A stretch of 51,536 nt of DNA from Clostridia bacterium (GTDB lineage: Bacteria > Bacillota > Clostridia > Oscillospirales > SIG627). Positions 32,503 to 43,100 of the stretch are shown one piece after another (the stretch's first letter is position 1; the number at the start of each line of letters is the position of its first letter). The stretch covers positions 1 through 51,536 of the forward strand of contig JAFXEX010000024.1 in NCBI GenBank assembly GCA_017520825.1, in the 5' to 3' direction. The position numbers were made by a program, and so were the translations under genes. The notes beneath the pieces are model-generated. The model did no database searches and was not told the origin of the DNA. It saw nothing but the letters and a program-made list of their open reading frames with translations.

Positions 32503-35277
32503 TTATTTAAGCTTAATTCTTTCAAGCCCCTCAGCAATGTCAACCTCTGGTACTTTCCAGCTATCAGGATTTTTGATAACTGCACCACTAACGCCGATAA
32601 CTGCCTTTGCTCTCGTGGGAGCGTCGGTCTTAGGCTGTGCGCTGTAGGTGTATGAGAAGTTACCTGTGGGAACTTCAACCATACCTGTAAAGCCAATTTC
32701 CTCAACGTGAGCCTTGTCAGGACGTTTAATTCCGTTTTCGTCGGGTGTGGGTGTGTAATAGGTGTGATATGCCTTGTTAAATTCGGGATAGTATTCTACG
32801 TATTCGCCTGAGTTAAGCTCTGTGTTAAAGGTCAAGGTCTTGCCGTTAACAGTTACTGAAGGATTATCTACGGGAGCGTTTTCTATCTTGACAGACTTAA
32901 GGTCACCAATCATAACGCCTTTACAGTCACCAACGGTCTGTACGTCAACGAAGCCGATGTTTTTCCACATGCAAGGACATCTGCCCCAGTTTGTAGGCTC
33001 AATGAGAGTGATTTCCTTCCATCCCTTGAAGTTTACGGGGACGTTGAATTCGTTGCCCGGCTGATGAGCAGCAGACAAGGTAATAACTATTGCGTCAGAG
33101 TCAGAGCCGTTTCCGTGTACTCTCATTCTGAATGCAAAGTTTTCGTCATAATTGGTTTCGGGAATTTCATAGGTTCCAACCAAGTCAGTCACAGGCTTTG
33201 TCTCGTCAAATTCCTTCACGATTGAGGAATTTCCACCAACCGAGGAATAAGCCTGCTCAATTCTCACGAAGGGAGTCTGTACGCCAAAGGGGTTTGTTGC
33301 TTTTCCTGTTGTAAAGCAATCCTCACCAAGCATATGAATTCTGTGCTTGAAGTATTCCATTTCCTTGAATGCCCAACTTCCGTCTTTCTGCTTGAACACC
33401 TTATGCTCGTGCTTTCTTGCAAGAATTTCATTCTTAACCTCGGGCGCAAAGTAATCAGCTTCACGAAGTCTTGAGTAAACGTTGTAGTAGGCGAAGTTAT
33501 CGGCAAGCATTGACCCTGCATTGAATTCCATAACCGAAAACGGCTGGCAAACAGTACCAAATCCATTAGCGAGAGCAAGCGAGCCCATATGGTCAAGGTC
33601 GTCTCTGAACATTGTGTCAAACAAGGTGTTTTTATAGGTCTGGTACATATCGGGTGCGTAGTTAAACCAACCTACCGTTGCCGTGTAGAAATATTTATGG
33701 AATTTTTCCTGTCTTTCAAGGTGCATATTTTTGAAATCCTTGTAGCCTCTTCTCGCATGGTCAATAGCACCACCGCGGGCGCGTGCATTCCAAAGGCAGG
33801 GGAAGAAGGAGGAATATTCAATAAGTGGGTAGGTGTCGCACTGTGATATAACGGCTCTTACAAATTCTGCGAAGGGGAAATAAATCTTATCTCTCGGGTA
33901 AAGGTCCTTGCCACCGAAGGATTCAAGACCGTCAAGATAAATCATCTCGTAGCCACCCTTGTTATATGCGTTTGCAGTAAGGCTTGCCAAATGGTAGAAA
34001 AGCTCTGAAAGGGGAATAGGCTGGAACATACTGAACCATCCACGCAACTGACGGATTTCAGCGCCGTCCTTATGAGGCGCAGCCTTTGTTTCAAGCTGAC
34101 CTCTCTCAACCTCTATAAAGCCGTCAGCAGTTACCTTCTGAATGCGCACGATTTCCTCGTCGATAAGGAAGTACTGTGTACGGCTATCAACTCTATAAGG
34201 CATATCATCACGGTTGATAACAACGTTTGAAGTGTCCTCGTGTGTGAAAATATCCGTTGCATCAGCCGACAGATCACCCTTAACGGTATGAGTGTTTGGG
34301 TCATAAGAAATCTGCTTCTGCCATTTGGGAACGGTCACAATTGTCTTTGCATATTTGGGAACGAGTGAGGAATACGTGTGCAATCCTAATTGCACACCCT
34401 CTGCAGTTATCTTATCTGCGATTCTTTCTTTGAATACTTCGGGAGGAATAAAGGTGCCGTTTGCCTTTTCTTCTTCGGTTGCAGCGCCAACGAAGTTAAA
34501 ATCTGCCTGCAAGAAGTTGCCAAAGCCCTGATGCATATCAATCTGCTCAACCGAGTACTCTTTTGCAAGCTTTGCAGTTTCTACTGCTGTTTCGGGAGTA
34601 AGTCCCCAGGAAAGGATAACGTAGTCGCCGTATGGATCCTTGTGATCGAGAGCGTAAGGACCACCGTGTTTTGACGTGATACCCTTTGCAGGATCGATGT
34701 CGTCAACTATACTCTTTAAATGGTCACGGTGCTCTGTCATTCTTGAGAAAGCGATACCGAATTTTGAACCCTTTAAGGGAACTCCGATGGACGTGATTAT
34801 ATTAGCCTTGGTTGCCTTGAAGGAGCCACCGGGGAAATAAGTTGGGTCAATAGTTGTGGTCATAGCAATGCCGGACAGTCCGAATGCATTTTCGTTGTCA
34901 AGATCCCATTCGTATTCGGCAGTCAGCACACCAAAAGCAATAGAATATACTGCTTCGGGAAGCTCTGAATCAAGGGTGAGTGCAATATAGTTGTCGCAGT
35001 TTTCAGCAACGAGGTATACGTCGCACAAGTCCTTAAAGGTAAACTTAATTCTGCCGTTTTCAACGCTTGCAGACGCGGGGCTAACAGTTTCTTCTACAGA
35101 AAGGTTTAAGGTTACGAAGGCTGGGTTTTCTGAAGGTGCCAGAATGCTTTTTCCTGTCATCAGGTTAGTGATTTCAACAACGTTTCCGTTTTCCTTTGAA
35201 ATATTCACCTGAAGGAATCTGTTCTTCAAAATGATTTCTGAAGACGTTTCTGTGATTGCGGATACAACTTTTTTCAT
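32503..35277 (-). CDS. Array paralogue 1: leaderless sandwich/TIM-barrel glycosidase-like protein (924 aa)
   Basis: I do not recognise a named family. The visible layout is: a beta-sandwich like the mutarotase-type N-domain of several glycosidases (about 10-230, GNVVEITNLMTGKSIL and FGLSGIAMTTT); a TIM-barrel-like core (about 235-640) with H249 (VEQIDMHQG), H300 (LGLHTYSS), D449 and E452 (MIYLDGLESF) and E487 (PLIEYSS) at strand ends; and an inserted small domain (about 315-412) with LIDEEI and VERGQLETKAAPHKDGA. A carbohydrate-binding-like jelly roll (about 665-800) and a C-terminal beta domain (about 803-924, VNGKTLTFNTELNSGEYVEY) complete it. The invariant Asp/Glu residues are candidate catalytic acids (inference). 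There is no signal peptide, transmembrane helix or SLH repeat, unlike two of its neighbours. It has its own promoter, AAGGAG ribosome site and terminator. Confidence 0.85.
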   Translation of the reverse strand: MKKVVSAITETSSEIILKNRFLQVNISKENGNVVEITNLMTGKSILAPSENPAFVTLNLSVEETVSPASASVENGRIKFTFKDLCDVYLVAENCDNYIALTLDSELPEAVYSIAFGVLTAEYEWDLDNENAFGLSGIAMTTTIDPTYFPGGSFKATKANIITSIGVPLKGSKFGIAFSRMTEHRDHLKSIVDDIDPAKGITSKHGGPYALDHKDPYGDYVILSWGLTPETAVETAKLAKEYSVEQIDMHQGFGNFLQADFNFVGAATEEEKANGTFIPPEVFKERIADKITAEGVQLGLHTYSSLVPKYAKTIVTVPKWQKQISYDPNTHTVKGDLSADATDIFTHEDTSNVVINRDDMPYRVDSRTQYFLIDEEIVRIQKVTADGFIEVERGQLETKAAPHKDGAEIRQLRGWFSMFQPIPLSELFYHLASLTANAYNKGGYEMIYLDGLESFGGKDLYPRDKIYFPFAEFVRAVISQCDTYPLIEYSSFFPCLWNARARGGAIDHARRGYKDFKNMHLERQEKFHKYFYTATVGWFNYAPDMYQTYKNTLFDTMFRDDLDHMGSLALANGFGTVCQPFSVMEFNAGSMLADNFAYYNVYSRLREADYFAPEVKNEILARKHEHKVFKQKDGSWAFKEMEYFKHRIHMLGEDCFTTGKATNPFGVQTPFVRIEQAYSSVGGNSSIVKEFDETKPVTDLVGTYEIPETNYDENFAFRMRVHGNGSDSDAIVITLSAAHQPGNEFNVPVNFKGWKEITLIEPTNWGRCPCMWKNIGFVDVQTVGDCKGVMIGDLKSVKIENAPVDNPSVTVNGKTLTFNTELNSGEYVEYYPEFNKAYHTYYTPTPDENGIKRPDKAHVEEIGFTGMVEVPTGNFSYTYSAQPKTDAPTRAKAVIGVSGAVIKNPDSWKVPEVDIAEGLERIKLK

Positions 35278-35316
35278 ATTCTTTCTCCTTGAAATTTAAT
35301 AGAATATCCTATGAAA

Positions 35317-35345
35317 AGAGTAACACAAAAAGCTGCAAAAGTCAA
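35317..35345 (-). promoter_or_regulatory. Array promoter 1 (924-aa gene)
   Basis: TTGACT (35345-35340), 17 bases, TACTCT (35322-35317), with TG at the extended -10 position. The -35 and spacer lie inside the terminator stem of the upstream gene. Confidence 0.8.
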
Positions 35346-35370
35346 CGGATTAAATTGACTTTTGCAGCTT
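35330..35370 (-). terminator. Terminator of array paralogue 2, overlapping the next promoter
   Basis: Sixteen-base perfect arms (35330-35345 and 35355-35370) around a 9-base loop, followed on the minus strand by TTTTTGTG. Confidence 0.85.
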
Positions 35371-35399
35371 AAAAAACATTTTATTTGAGCAATTTTGAA

Positions 35400-38300
35400 T
35401 TATTCGAATTTGAAGCTCATAAGCTCGTCGGAAATGTCAACCTCCGGCGCCACCCAATTGTCAGGGTTCTTAATAACCTTTCCACTCACGCCTATAACTA
35501 CGTCAGCTCTTGTGGGAGCGTCGGTTTTAGGTGTGGCGTTGTAGGTGTATGAGAAATTACCAGAGGGCACTTCAACCGAGCCTGTGAAGGTTATTTCCTT
35601 AACGAACACCTTGCTTTCCTTGAACTTACCGTCTTCCTTGTACTCGTTGATATAGTAGGTCTGGTAAGCCTTGTTTGTTTCGGGATAATATTCAACGTAT
35701 TCGCCTGAGTTAAGCTCGGCGTTGAAGGTAATAGTCTTGCCGTTGACGGTTACCGAAGGATTGGTAACGGGAGCCTCAACAATCTTCACCGACACAAAGT
35801 CGTCAATCATAACGTCTGTACAGCTTCCCACAAGTGAAATTCCTATGGAGGTTACGTCTGTCAAGCGACAGTATGCTCTGCCCCAACCTGCAGGCTCAAT
35901 AAGTATAATATCCTTCCAGCCGGTAAAGTTAACGGGCACCTCGTATTCGTGGGAGTAATCACTTGTTATCTTTACCATTACCTTGTCGGTTTCAGATCCG
36001 TTGCCGTATACTCTGAGCTTAAACGCATAATTGTCAGCGTAGCTTGCCTTGGTAATCTTATGTGTGTCGACAGCCTTGGAAACAGGCTGTGTTTCGTCAA
36101 ACTCCTTAACAACTATGGCGTTTTCGCTAAGTGTCGAATAGCCTTGCTCAATTCTTATAAAGGGAGTCTGTGCATCAAAGGGATTGTTTGCCTTACCTGT
36201 GGTAAATTCCTTGTCAAGCATATACGTTCTGTGCTTGAAGTATTCCATCTCCTTGAACGCCCAGGTGCCGTCTGCCTGCTTGAATACCTTGTACTCGTGC
36301 TCTCTTGTAAGAATTTGCTTTCTTACCTCGGGAGCAAAGTAGCCTGCTTCACGGAGTCTTGTGTATATTCCGTAATAAGCGAAGTTATTTGCAAGCATTG
36401 TGTCTGCACTAAATTCTGCAATAGAGAAGGGCTGACATACGGTGCTGAAATTGTTTGCAAGAGCAAGGGAGCCCATGTGGTCAAGATCGTCTCTGTAAAG
36501 AGTAGAGACGAGAGTATCCTTGTACTGACTGTCCATATCGGGCGCATAGTTGAACCATCCAACTGTTGCAGTATAGAAATAGTCGTGGTATTTTTCCTGC
36601 TTGTTCAAATGGTCCTCTTTGTGCTCCTTAAAACCTCTCCATGCACAGTCTATAGCGCCACCTCGTGCGCGTGCAGCCCAGAGAGGAGTGTGAAGCTGGG
36701 AGTATTCAATAAGAGGGTCGTTGTCACAGTTGGAAACAACTGTTCTTACGAATTCTGCAAATATATAGTATTTTGCATCCTTGTCGCAGAAATTAGAGTA
36801 GGTAAAGGATTCAAGACCGTCGAGATAAATCATCTCGAAGCCACCCTCGTTATAAGCCTTTGCAGTGTTTTCTGCTACGTGATAGAAAAGAGGCGAAAGG
36901 GGAACGGGCTGGAACATTCCGTACCAACCTAAAAGCTGGCGAATTTCTGCTCCGTCCTTGTGTGCTGCAGGTACTGTTCCAAGCTGTCCTCTCTTTACAT
37001 TAAGGAAGCCGGAAGAAGTACCTTGCTGAACGAGGATTATTTCCTCGTCAATCAGAATATACTTGGTGTGACTGTCTCCGTTCCAGGGGATTGCAGCAGA
37101 GTTTACCTTCATTTTTGAGGCATCCTCGTAGGTTTTGATGTTCGTTCTCGCCTTAGAAATATCTCCTCTTACAGTGTAAGTAACAGGGTCATAGGCAATA
37201 TCCTTTTGCCACTTGGGATTGGAAAGGATAACGATGGCATCCTTAGGAACGAGGGTAGAATAAGTATGCAGACCTAACTGTACGCCTTCTGCCTTGATTG
37301 TATCTGCAATTCTTTCTTTGAAAACCTCTGCAGTTATAAAGGTTTTATTTTCCTTTTCTTCTTCAGTACGAGCGCAAACGAAGTTGAAGTCGGCTGTGTA
37401 GAAGGTAGTAACGCCCTGGTGAACGTCTATCTGGTCAACGGAGTACTTGCTTGCAAGCTTTGCCGTTTCCTGAGCCGTCTCGGGAGTGAGACCACTTCCG
37501 AGAATAACGTAATCACCGAAAATATCTGAATTATCAAGAGCATAAGGACCACCGTGCTTTGAGGTAATACCCTTGTTGGGGTCAATGTTGTCGACAATGC
37601 TCTTCAGATGGTCACGGTGCTCGGTCATTCTTGAGAAAGCAATACCCAATTTCGAGCCAAACGTCGGAACACCGATAACTGTGTTTATACTTCCCTTAAC
37701 GGCTTTTGCCGAGCCACCGGGGTAATATTCTGGGTTAACGGTTGTAGTCATTGCAATGGCAGATAAGCCAAAGGCGTTTTCGTTGTCAAGCTCCCACTCG
37801 TAATCGGCATTAATTGAAGCAAATGAAAGCGACTTAACCGATGAAGGAAGGTTTGAGTCGAGAGTTATGGCGATATAGTCACCGAAGGATTCAACAAGGA
37901 AATAAACGTCGCAATATCCTTTGAAGGAGAATTTCAGCCTGCCGTTTTCAAGAGCTATAGCCGAAGGATTAATAGTTGTTCCAGCTGAGTTTGTTATTGT
38001 GGCAAAAGCCTGTGCAGCAGAAGGCGCTGACGCGTCTTCACCGGTCATAAGGTTGACAACCTTTGTGACCTTGCCACTCTTCTTTGATATTGTAAACTGA
38101 ACGTAATCGTTACCGAATACAATTCCCGAGGAGGTTTCGCTGATTGACGAAAGATTAGCAGCATAATACTGAGGGCTTTGCACGTTTGTGTTGGAAGCAA
38201 GAAGAATTTGATATTCAGCCCAATGTCCTTTAATATCCGAGAAGACAGTTGAAAGATTTTCCCGACTGATTACGTCCTTACTTGCGTAAAGCGAGAGAAG

Positions 38301-39926
38301 TCTGTTGATTACCGTAACAACTTCTGCACGAGTGATAGTATTGTTGGGTCTGAAGGTGCCGTCCTCGTAGCCATTTACAAGGCCTGTTGCTGCAGCAGCA
38401 ACGATTGCATCGTAATATTTATTGCTCTCGTCAACGTCAGTAAAGATTATATTCTCCGTAGCCGAAAGATTTGAGGCAAGATACGCAAGCTCAACGAATT
38501 CGGCTCTCGTTATAGGTGTGTTAGGATTGTAGTTGGCAGTTTTTGTTGAAATCAAGAAGTTTTCTTCATCAAGATATGCTATCGCGTTGTAGAACCAATC
38601 GCTTGTCTTGACGTCTGAAAAGCGTGAAGTGTGACCACTCGGAATGGTCTGCGTTCCAAGGAGTAGACGGGCAAAAATCGTACAAGCCTCAGCCTTGGTC
38701 ATATTGCCGTTGGGCTTAAAGAGATTTCCTGCATAGCCATTGATATAAGCAGGGTTGTTTCCGTTTGCCTTCGGCTCAATCTTAGGCAGGAAAAGGGTGG
38801 GGTCAGATTCTGCAAGCTTGCCTACCTTGTTAAGCTCAATAACCACTCTGCTGCTGCCCTCGTAGCCTTCATAGGGAACTGCAAAGCGTAAATCAAGTGT
38901 CTTGTTATCCTCTGATATTTTCAAAAAAATGGGGTAAGGGCATCCCTCATCTGCGTATGCGCTTTCAAGGTCAGCGACAACAGATACCACTTGAGACCCG
39001 AAACTGTTGGTAAGGGTATTGGTAACGATTTTTTTCTTTGTAGCTGCGTTAGCAGAAACTATACAAAGAATGTTGTCCCAATCTGCAAAAGCGTCCTTCC
39101 AGAGCTGGTCGCCGTCGTGGGGAGCTCCGTCGTTCATCATATTAGTTTTTATAGTGGAATTGTAGTTGTTATAGATCTTCTTCCATTCTGCATTGGGCAG
39201 TGACCAATCGTGCTGAGTATACATCTGACCGTCTGCCTGAAGGAAGGAAGTGGTGTATACAATAGCTCTTGCATCGGGATACTCTGCCTGAACGCCGTTA
39301 AACCAATCAATTACTTTCTGGCGTGGAAATGCTTCAAGCTGATAAATGATATATCTCTTTTTGTTATTTACGATAACGGTTGCAAAGTTATTGTTGTCGT
39401 AGGCTATTTGTTGGCTGCCTACGTTACCTGCAAAGTCAGAGAGCAAAAAGCAGTTCTGAATATGATTTTTTCTATTGAAGCCGTCGGCATAATAGTCCTT
39501 GAGACCAATAGAAATTCCGTAGGGGAGACCGTTCAATTCTGATGCTGTCTTTTTCAGAAGCTCAAAGTCTTTCTTCCATTCTGCATCGTTGGTATTCATT
39601 TCAAGAAGCTCGTTCGAGGTTTTGCCTTGCTTTGTTACAACCTCCTTGAAAACGTAGTTTGCACCGGAAGACATATTGCCGATAAAACTAACGTATTTGA
39701 TATTATATTTTTCGGCATTTTCACCAATCCAAAATATAGAATCAGTAAGCGCCCCTGCACTTCTTTTGTCTGCAATAAAGGGCTTAACGTTGTGAAAACT
39801 TGCCAAAACAATATCGCCGTCTGAAGCGTAATCATCCTCAAAAGGAACTATCTTTGCCATAGCAGTCAAAGAAAGCACTGACAGAATAGCCGTGACGACG
39901 AATAAAACCGACAGAATTTTTTTCAT
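35400..39926 (-). CDS. Array paralogue 2: secreted SLH-anchored protein with pseudo-phosphoesterase domain (1508 aa)
   Basis: Domains in order: signal peptide (1 to about 24, cut near AMA-KI); a domain at about 35-365 with the strand order of calcineurin-like metallophosphoesterases but with metal ligands replaced (FIGN 81-84 for GD, GLKD 141-144 for GNHD, TTSF 225-228 for TH, SANA 291-294 for GHxH); three SLH repeats (about 392-580, with ITRAEFVELAY and ITRAEVVTVINRLL); and the same module as the 924-aa neighbour (about 595-1508). In that module MIYLDGLESF and PLIEYS are intact. SLH repeats bind pyruvylated secondary wall polymers, so the protein should sit on the cell surface (established for SLH). 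Placing SLH repeats between two large domains is unusual, since they are normally terminal. Enzyme activity is unproven. Confidence 0.87.
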   Translation of the reverse strand: MKKILSVLFVVTAILSVLSLTAMAKIVPFEDDYASDGDIVLASFHNVKPFIADKRSAGALTDSIFWIGENAEKYNIKYVSFIGNMSSGANYVFKEVVTKQGKTSNELLEMNTNDAEWKKDFELLKKTASELNGLPYGISIGLKDYYADGFNRKNHIQNCFLLSDFAGNVGSQQIAYDNNNFATVIVNNKKRYIIYQLEAFPRQKVIDWFNGVQAEYPDARAIVYTTSFLQADGQMYTQHDWSLPNAEWKKIYNNYNSTIKTNMMNDGAPHDGDQLWKDAFADWDNILCIVSANAATKKKIVTNTLTNSFGSQVVSVVADLESAYADEGCPYPIFLKISEDNKTLDLRFAVPYEGYEGSSRVVIELNKVGKLAESDPTLFLPKIEPKANGNNPAYINGYAGNLFKPNGNMTKAEACTIFARLLLGTQTIPSGHTSRFSDVKTSDWFYNAIAYLDEENFLISTKTANYNPNTPITRAEFVELAYLASNLSATENIIFTDVDESNKYYDAIVAAAATGLVNGYEDGTFRPNNTITRAEVVTVINRLLSLYASKDVISRENLSTVFSDIKGHWAEYQILLASNTNVQSPQYYAANLSSISETSSGIVFGNDYVQFTISKKSGKVTKVVNLMTGEDASAPSAAQAFATITNSAGTTINPSAIALENGRLKFSFKGYCDVYFLVESFGDYIAITLDSNLPSSVKSLSFASINADYEWELDNENAFGLSAIAMTTTVNPEYYPGGSAKAVKGSINTVIGVPTFGSKLGIAFSRMTEHRDHLKSIVDNIDPNKGITSKHGGPYALDNSDIFGDYVILGSGLTPETAQETAKLASKYSVDQIDVHQGVTTFYTADFNFVCARTEEEKENKTFITAEVFKERIADTIKAEGVQLGLHTYSTLVPKDAIVILSNPKWQKDIAYDPVTYTVRGDISKARTNIKTYEDASKMKVNSAAIPWNGDSHTKYILIDEEIILVQQGTSSGFLNVKRGQLGTVPAAHKDGAEIRQLLGWYGMFQPVPLSPLFYHVAENTAKAYNEGGFEMIYLDGLESFTYSNFCDKDAKYYIFAEFVRTVVSNCDNDPLIEYSQLHTPLWAARARGGAIDCAWRGFKEHKEDHLNKQEKYHDYFYTATVGWFNYAPDMDSQYKDTLVSTLYRDDLDHMGSLALANNFSTVCQPFSIAEFSADTMLANNFAYYGIYTRLREAGYFAPEVRKQILTREHEYKVFKQADGTWAFKEMEYFKHRTYMLDKEFTTGKANNPFDAQTPFIRIEQGYSTLSENAIVVKEFDETQPVSKAVDTHKITKASYADNYAFKLRVYGNGSETDKVMVKITSDYSHEYEVPVNFTGWKDIILIEPAGWGRAYCRLTDVTSIGISLVGSCTDVMIDDFVSVKIVEAPVTNPSVTVNGKTITFNAELNSGEYVEYYPETNKAYQTYYINEYKEDGKFKESKVFVKEITFTGSVEVPSGNFSYTYNATPKTDAPTRADVVIGVSGKVIKNPDNWVAPEVDISDELMSFKFE

Positions 39927-39964
39927 ATTTTTCTCCTTGTATAACTGTGTTTTCGTACATAATT

Positions 39965-39993
39965 ATAGTAACATGGCTCACTGTTTTAGTCAA
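39965..39993 (-). promoter_or_regulatory. Array promoter 2 (1508-aa gene)
   Basis: TTGACT (39993-39988), 17 bases, TACTAT (39970-39965) with TGT before the -10; 39 bases to the start codon. Confidence 0.82.
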
Positions 39994-40107
39994 CGAAAAA
40001 AGTAGACGAAAACCACCTTGAAAATACATAAATAATGAATAAATTGAGGTTTTTTAAGTTAAAAAATTTTTGTGCAAAATTACATATTTTTTGGTTTTAA
40101 ACAACAA

Positions 40108-40144
40108 AAAGCATATGCCTGCTCAATAGAGTGGCATATGCTTT
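40108..40144 (-). terminator. Terminator of array paralogue 3
   Basis: AAAGCATATGCC and GGCATATGCTTT pair over 12 bases around a 13-base loop and continue on the minus strand into TTTGTTGTTT. Confidence 0.8.
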
Positions 40145-40165
40145 CATTGCTTATTAGATTAAATC

Positions 40166-43100
40166 TTAACTGAGCTTAAACTCCATAAGATCGTCCGGAA
40201 TGTCAACCTCCGGCGCTACCCAGTTGTCAGGGTTCTTGATTACCTTTCCACTCACACCTATAACAACGTCAGCTCTTGTGGGAGCGTCGGTTTTAGGTGT
40301 AGCGTTGTAGGTGTATGAGTAGCTACCTGCAGGAACCTCAACAGAGCCGGTATAGGTAATTTCCTTAACGAACGCCTTGTCGTCCTTGTACTTACCTTCA
40401 TCGTTGTACTCGTAGATATAGTAGGTATGATAAGCCTTACCTGTTTCGGGATAGAATTCAATATATTCACCCGATTTAAGCTCTGCGTTGAAGGTCATCG
40501 TCTTGCCGTTAATAGTAACTGAAGGATTGGAAACGGGAGCATCAACAATCTTAACTGACATGAGGTCGTCAATCTTAACGCCCGTGCAGTTTCCGTCAAG
40601 AGAAATTGTAATTGACGTTACGCCAAGCAGTTCACAATAAGCTCTGCCCCAGTCGTCAGGCTCAACGAGAACGATATCCTTCCAGCCCGTGTGGTTAACG
40701 GGCACGTGCATTTCGTGAGAGCCTGTACCCGAAGTGAATTTAACGATTACCTTATCGGTTTCAGAGCCGTTACCCTGTACTCTGAGCATAAACGCATAGT
40801 TGTCAATGTAGTCAGTTTTGGGAATTTGGTGAGTGCCTACAGCCGAGGCTACGGGCTGAGATTCATCAAACGCCTTAACCACTACGGCGTTTTGACCAAG
40901 TGACGAATATCCTTGTTCAATTCTGACGTAAGGTGTCTGAGCGCTGAAGGGGTTGGTTGCCTTGCCTGTTGTGAATTCACTTTCAAGCATATAGGTTCTG
41001 TGCTGGGTGTATTGCATTTCCTTGAACGCCCAGGTGCCGTCTGCCTGCTTGAATACCTTATACTCGTATTCGCCGTTGAGAATAGCCTTCTTGACCTCGG
41101 GAGCAAAATACCCACCCTCACGGAGTCTCGAATAAATTCCGTAATAAGCAAAGTTGTCTGCAAGCATTGTTCCGTCATTGAATGCCGATACGTAGAAGGG
41201 CTGACAAACTGTACTGAAATCGTTTGCAAGAGCAAGAGAGCCCATATGGTCAAGGTCATCTCTGAAGAGTGTAGAAACAAGAGCATTCTTGTACTCCAAA
41301 TCCTTGTCGGGAGCATAGTGGAACCAGCCTACCGTTGCAGTATAGAAATAATCGTGGAATTTAACCTGCTTTGTCAAGTGGTCGTTCTTAAATTCCTTAT
41401 AGCCTCTGTTAGCGTGGTCAACTGCACCTCCACGTGCACGAGCATTCCAAAGGGAAGTATTGAATACCGAATATTCAATAAGAGGAGCAGTATCACAGTT
41501 GGCAATAACAGTTCTTAAGAATTCAGCATAGATGTAGTATCTTGAATTCTTTTCGCTGAATCCGTCACGGGCAAAGGATTCAAAGCCGTCGAGATAAATC
41601 ATCTCAAAGCCACCCTCGTTGTATGCCTTTGCAGTGTTTTCAGCTACGTGGTAGAAGAGCTCGGAAAGAGGCTGAGATTGGAACATTCCGTACCAGCCCA
41701 AAAGATGTCTGATTTCAGCGCCGTCCTTGTGAGTTGTGGCTACGGTACCAAGCTGTCCTCTCTTAACGTTAAGGAAGCCTGCTGAAGTACCTTGCTGAAT
41801 AAGAATGATTTCTTCGTCAATAAGTATATACTTGGTATGCCAATCACCACGGTAGGGGAGCGCCTCTTCGTTAACAACTACGTTTGAAGCGTCCTCGTAG
41901 GTTTTGATTTGAGTTCTTGATTTTGAAATGTTACCTCTTACAGTGTAGGTTTGTGGGTCGTAGCAAAGCTGCTGCTGCCATTTGGGATTTGTAATTATTG
42001 TTGTTGCGTTGGAGGGAACAAGAGAGGAGAAGGTATGGAGACTTAACTGTACTCCGTGCTTGTTAATTTTGTCTGCAATTCTTTCCTTGAATACCTCGGC
42101 AGTGATAAAGGTGTTATTTTCCTTTTCTTCCTCGGTTCTTGCGCAAACGAAGTTGAATTCTGCGTGCAGGAAGGTGCCTCCACCTCGGTGTATATCTATC
42201 TGCTCAACAGAATACTCTTTTGCGAGCTTTGCCGTTTCCTCTGCAGTCTCTGGAGTAAGACCTCTTTGAAGAATAACGTAATCGTAGAATACGTCCTTGT
42301 TGTCAAGGGCATAGGGACCTCCGTGTGTGGATTTTATACCCTTGTTGAGATCAATAGCATCAACAACGCTCTTCAAGTGGTCGCGATGCTCTGTCATTCT
42401 TGAGAAAGCGATACCTAATTTTGAGCCAAACGTGGGTGCAGGAATAGAAGTATATACGGTACCTCTCGTTGTTTTTGCCGAGCCACCGGGATAATCCTTA
42501 GGTGATACGGTTGTAGTCATAGCAACACAGGACAAGCCGAAGGCGTTTTCATTATCAAGCTCCCAATTGTAATCGGCTGCAAGATTTCCGAATGAAAATG
42601 CGCTGATTGTGGTGGGGAGGTTGGAATCAAGTGTCAGCGTAAAGTAGTTGCCAAAGGATTCAACGAGCAAGTAAATATTTCCTATGTCCTTGAAGGAAAA
42701 TACCAATCTTCCATCTACAAGGTCAACGCTTGAGGGACTTATGGTTGCGCCCTCACCGGATACGACATAAGCAAACACGGATGAAGCGTAAGGAGAAATT
42801 ATATCCTCGCCTGTCATAAGGTTAATGATTTTAGTAACCTTTCCGTTTTTCTTGGAAATTGAAATCTGTACGTAGTCGTTTCCAAAAGTTATTTCGGATG
42901 CGTTTTCTGTTATTGAAGAAAGGTCAGCTGCGTAATACTGTGCGCTGTAAACGTTTGAGTTTGAAGCAAGGAGTATCTGATTTTCAGCCCAATGTCCTTT
43001 AATGTCGGAGAAAATTGTTGTAAGATGCTCACGGCTGATTGCATCACTTCCTGCGTAGAGGGAGAGAAGTCTGTTGATTACGGTAACAACTTCTGCACGG

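Noticed and set aside
35949..36932. Long plus-strand frame (327 codons) opposite paralogue 2, and similar frames opposite the other array genes
   Set aside because: They are antisense shadows. They recur at equivalent places because the coding strand is conserved, they are rich in Cys/Val/Tyr, and they lack ribosome sites.
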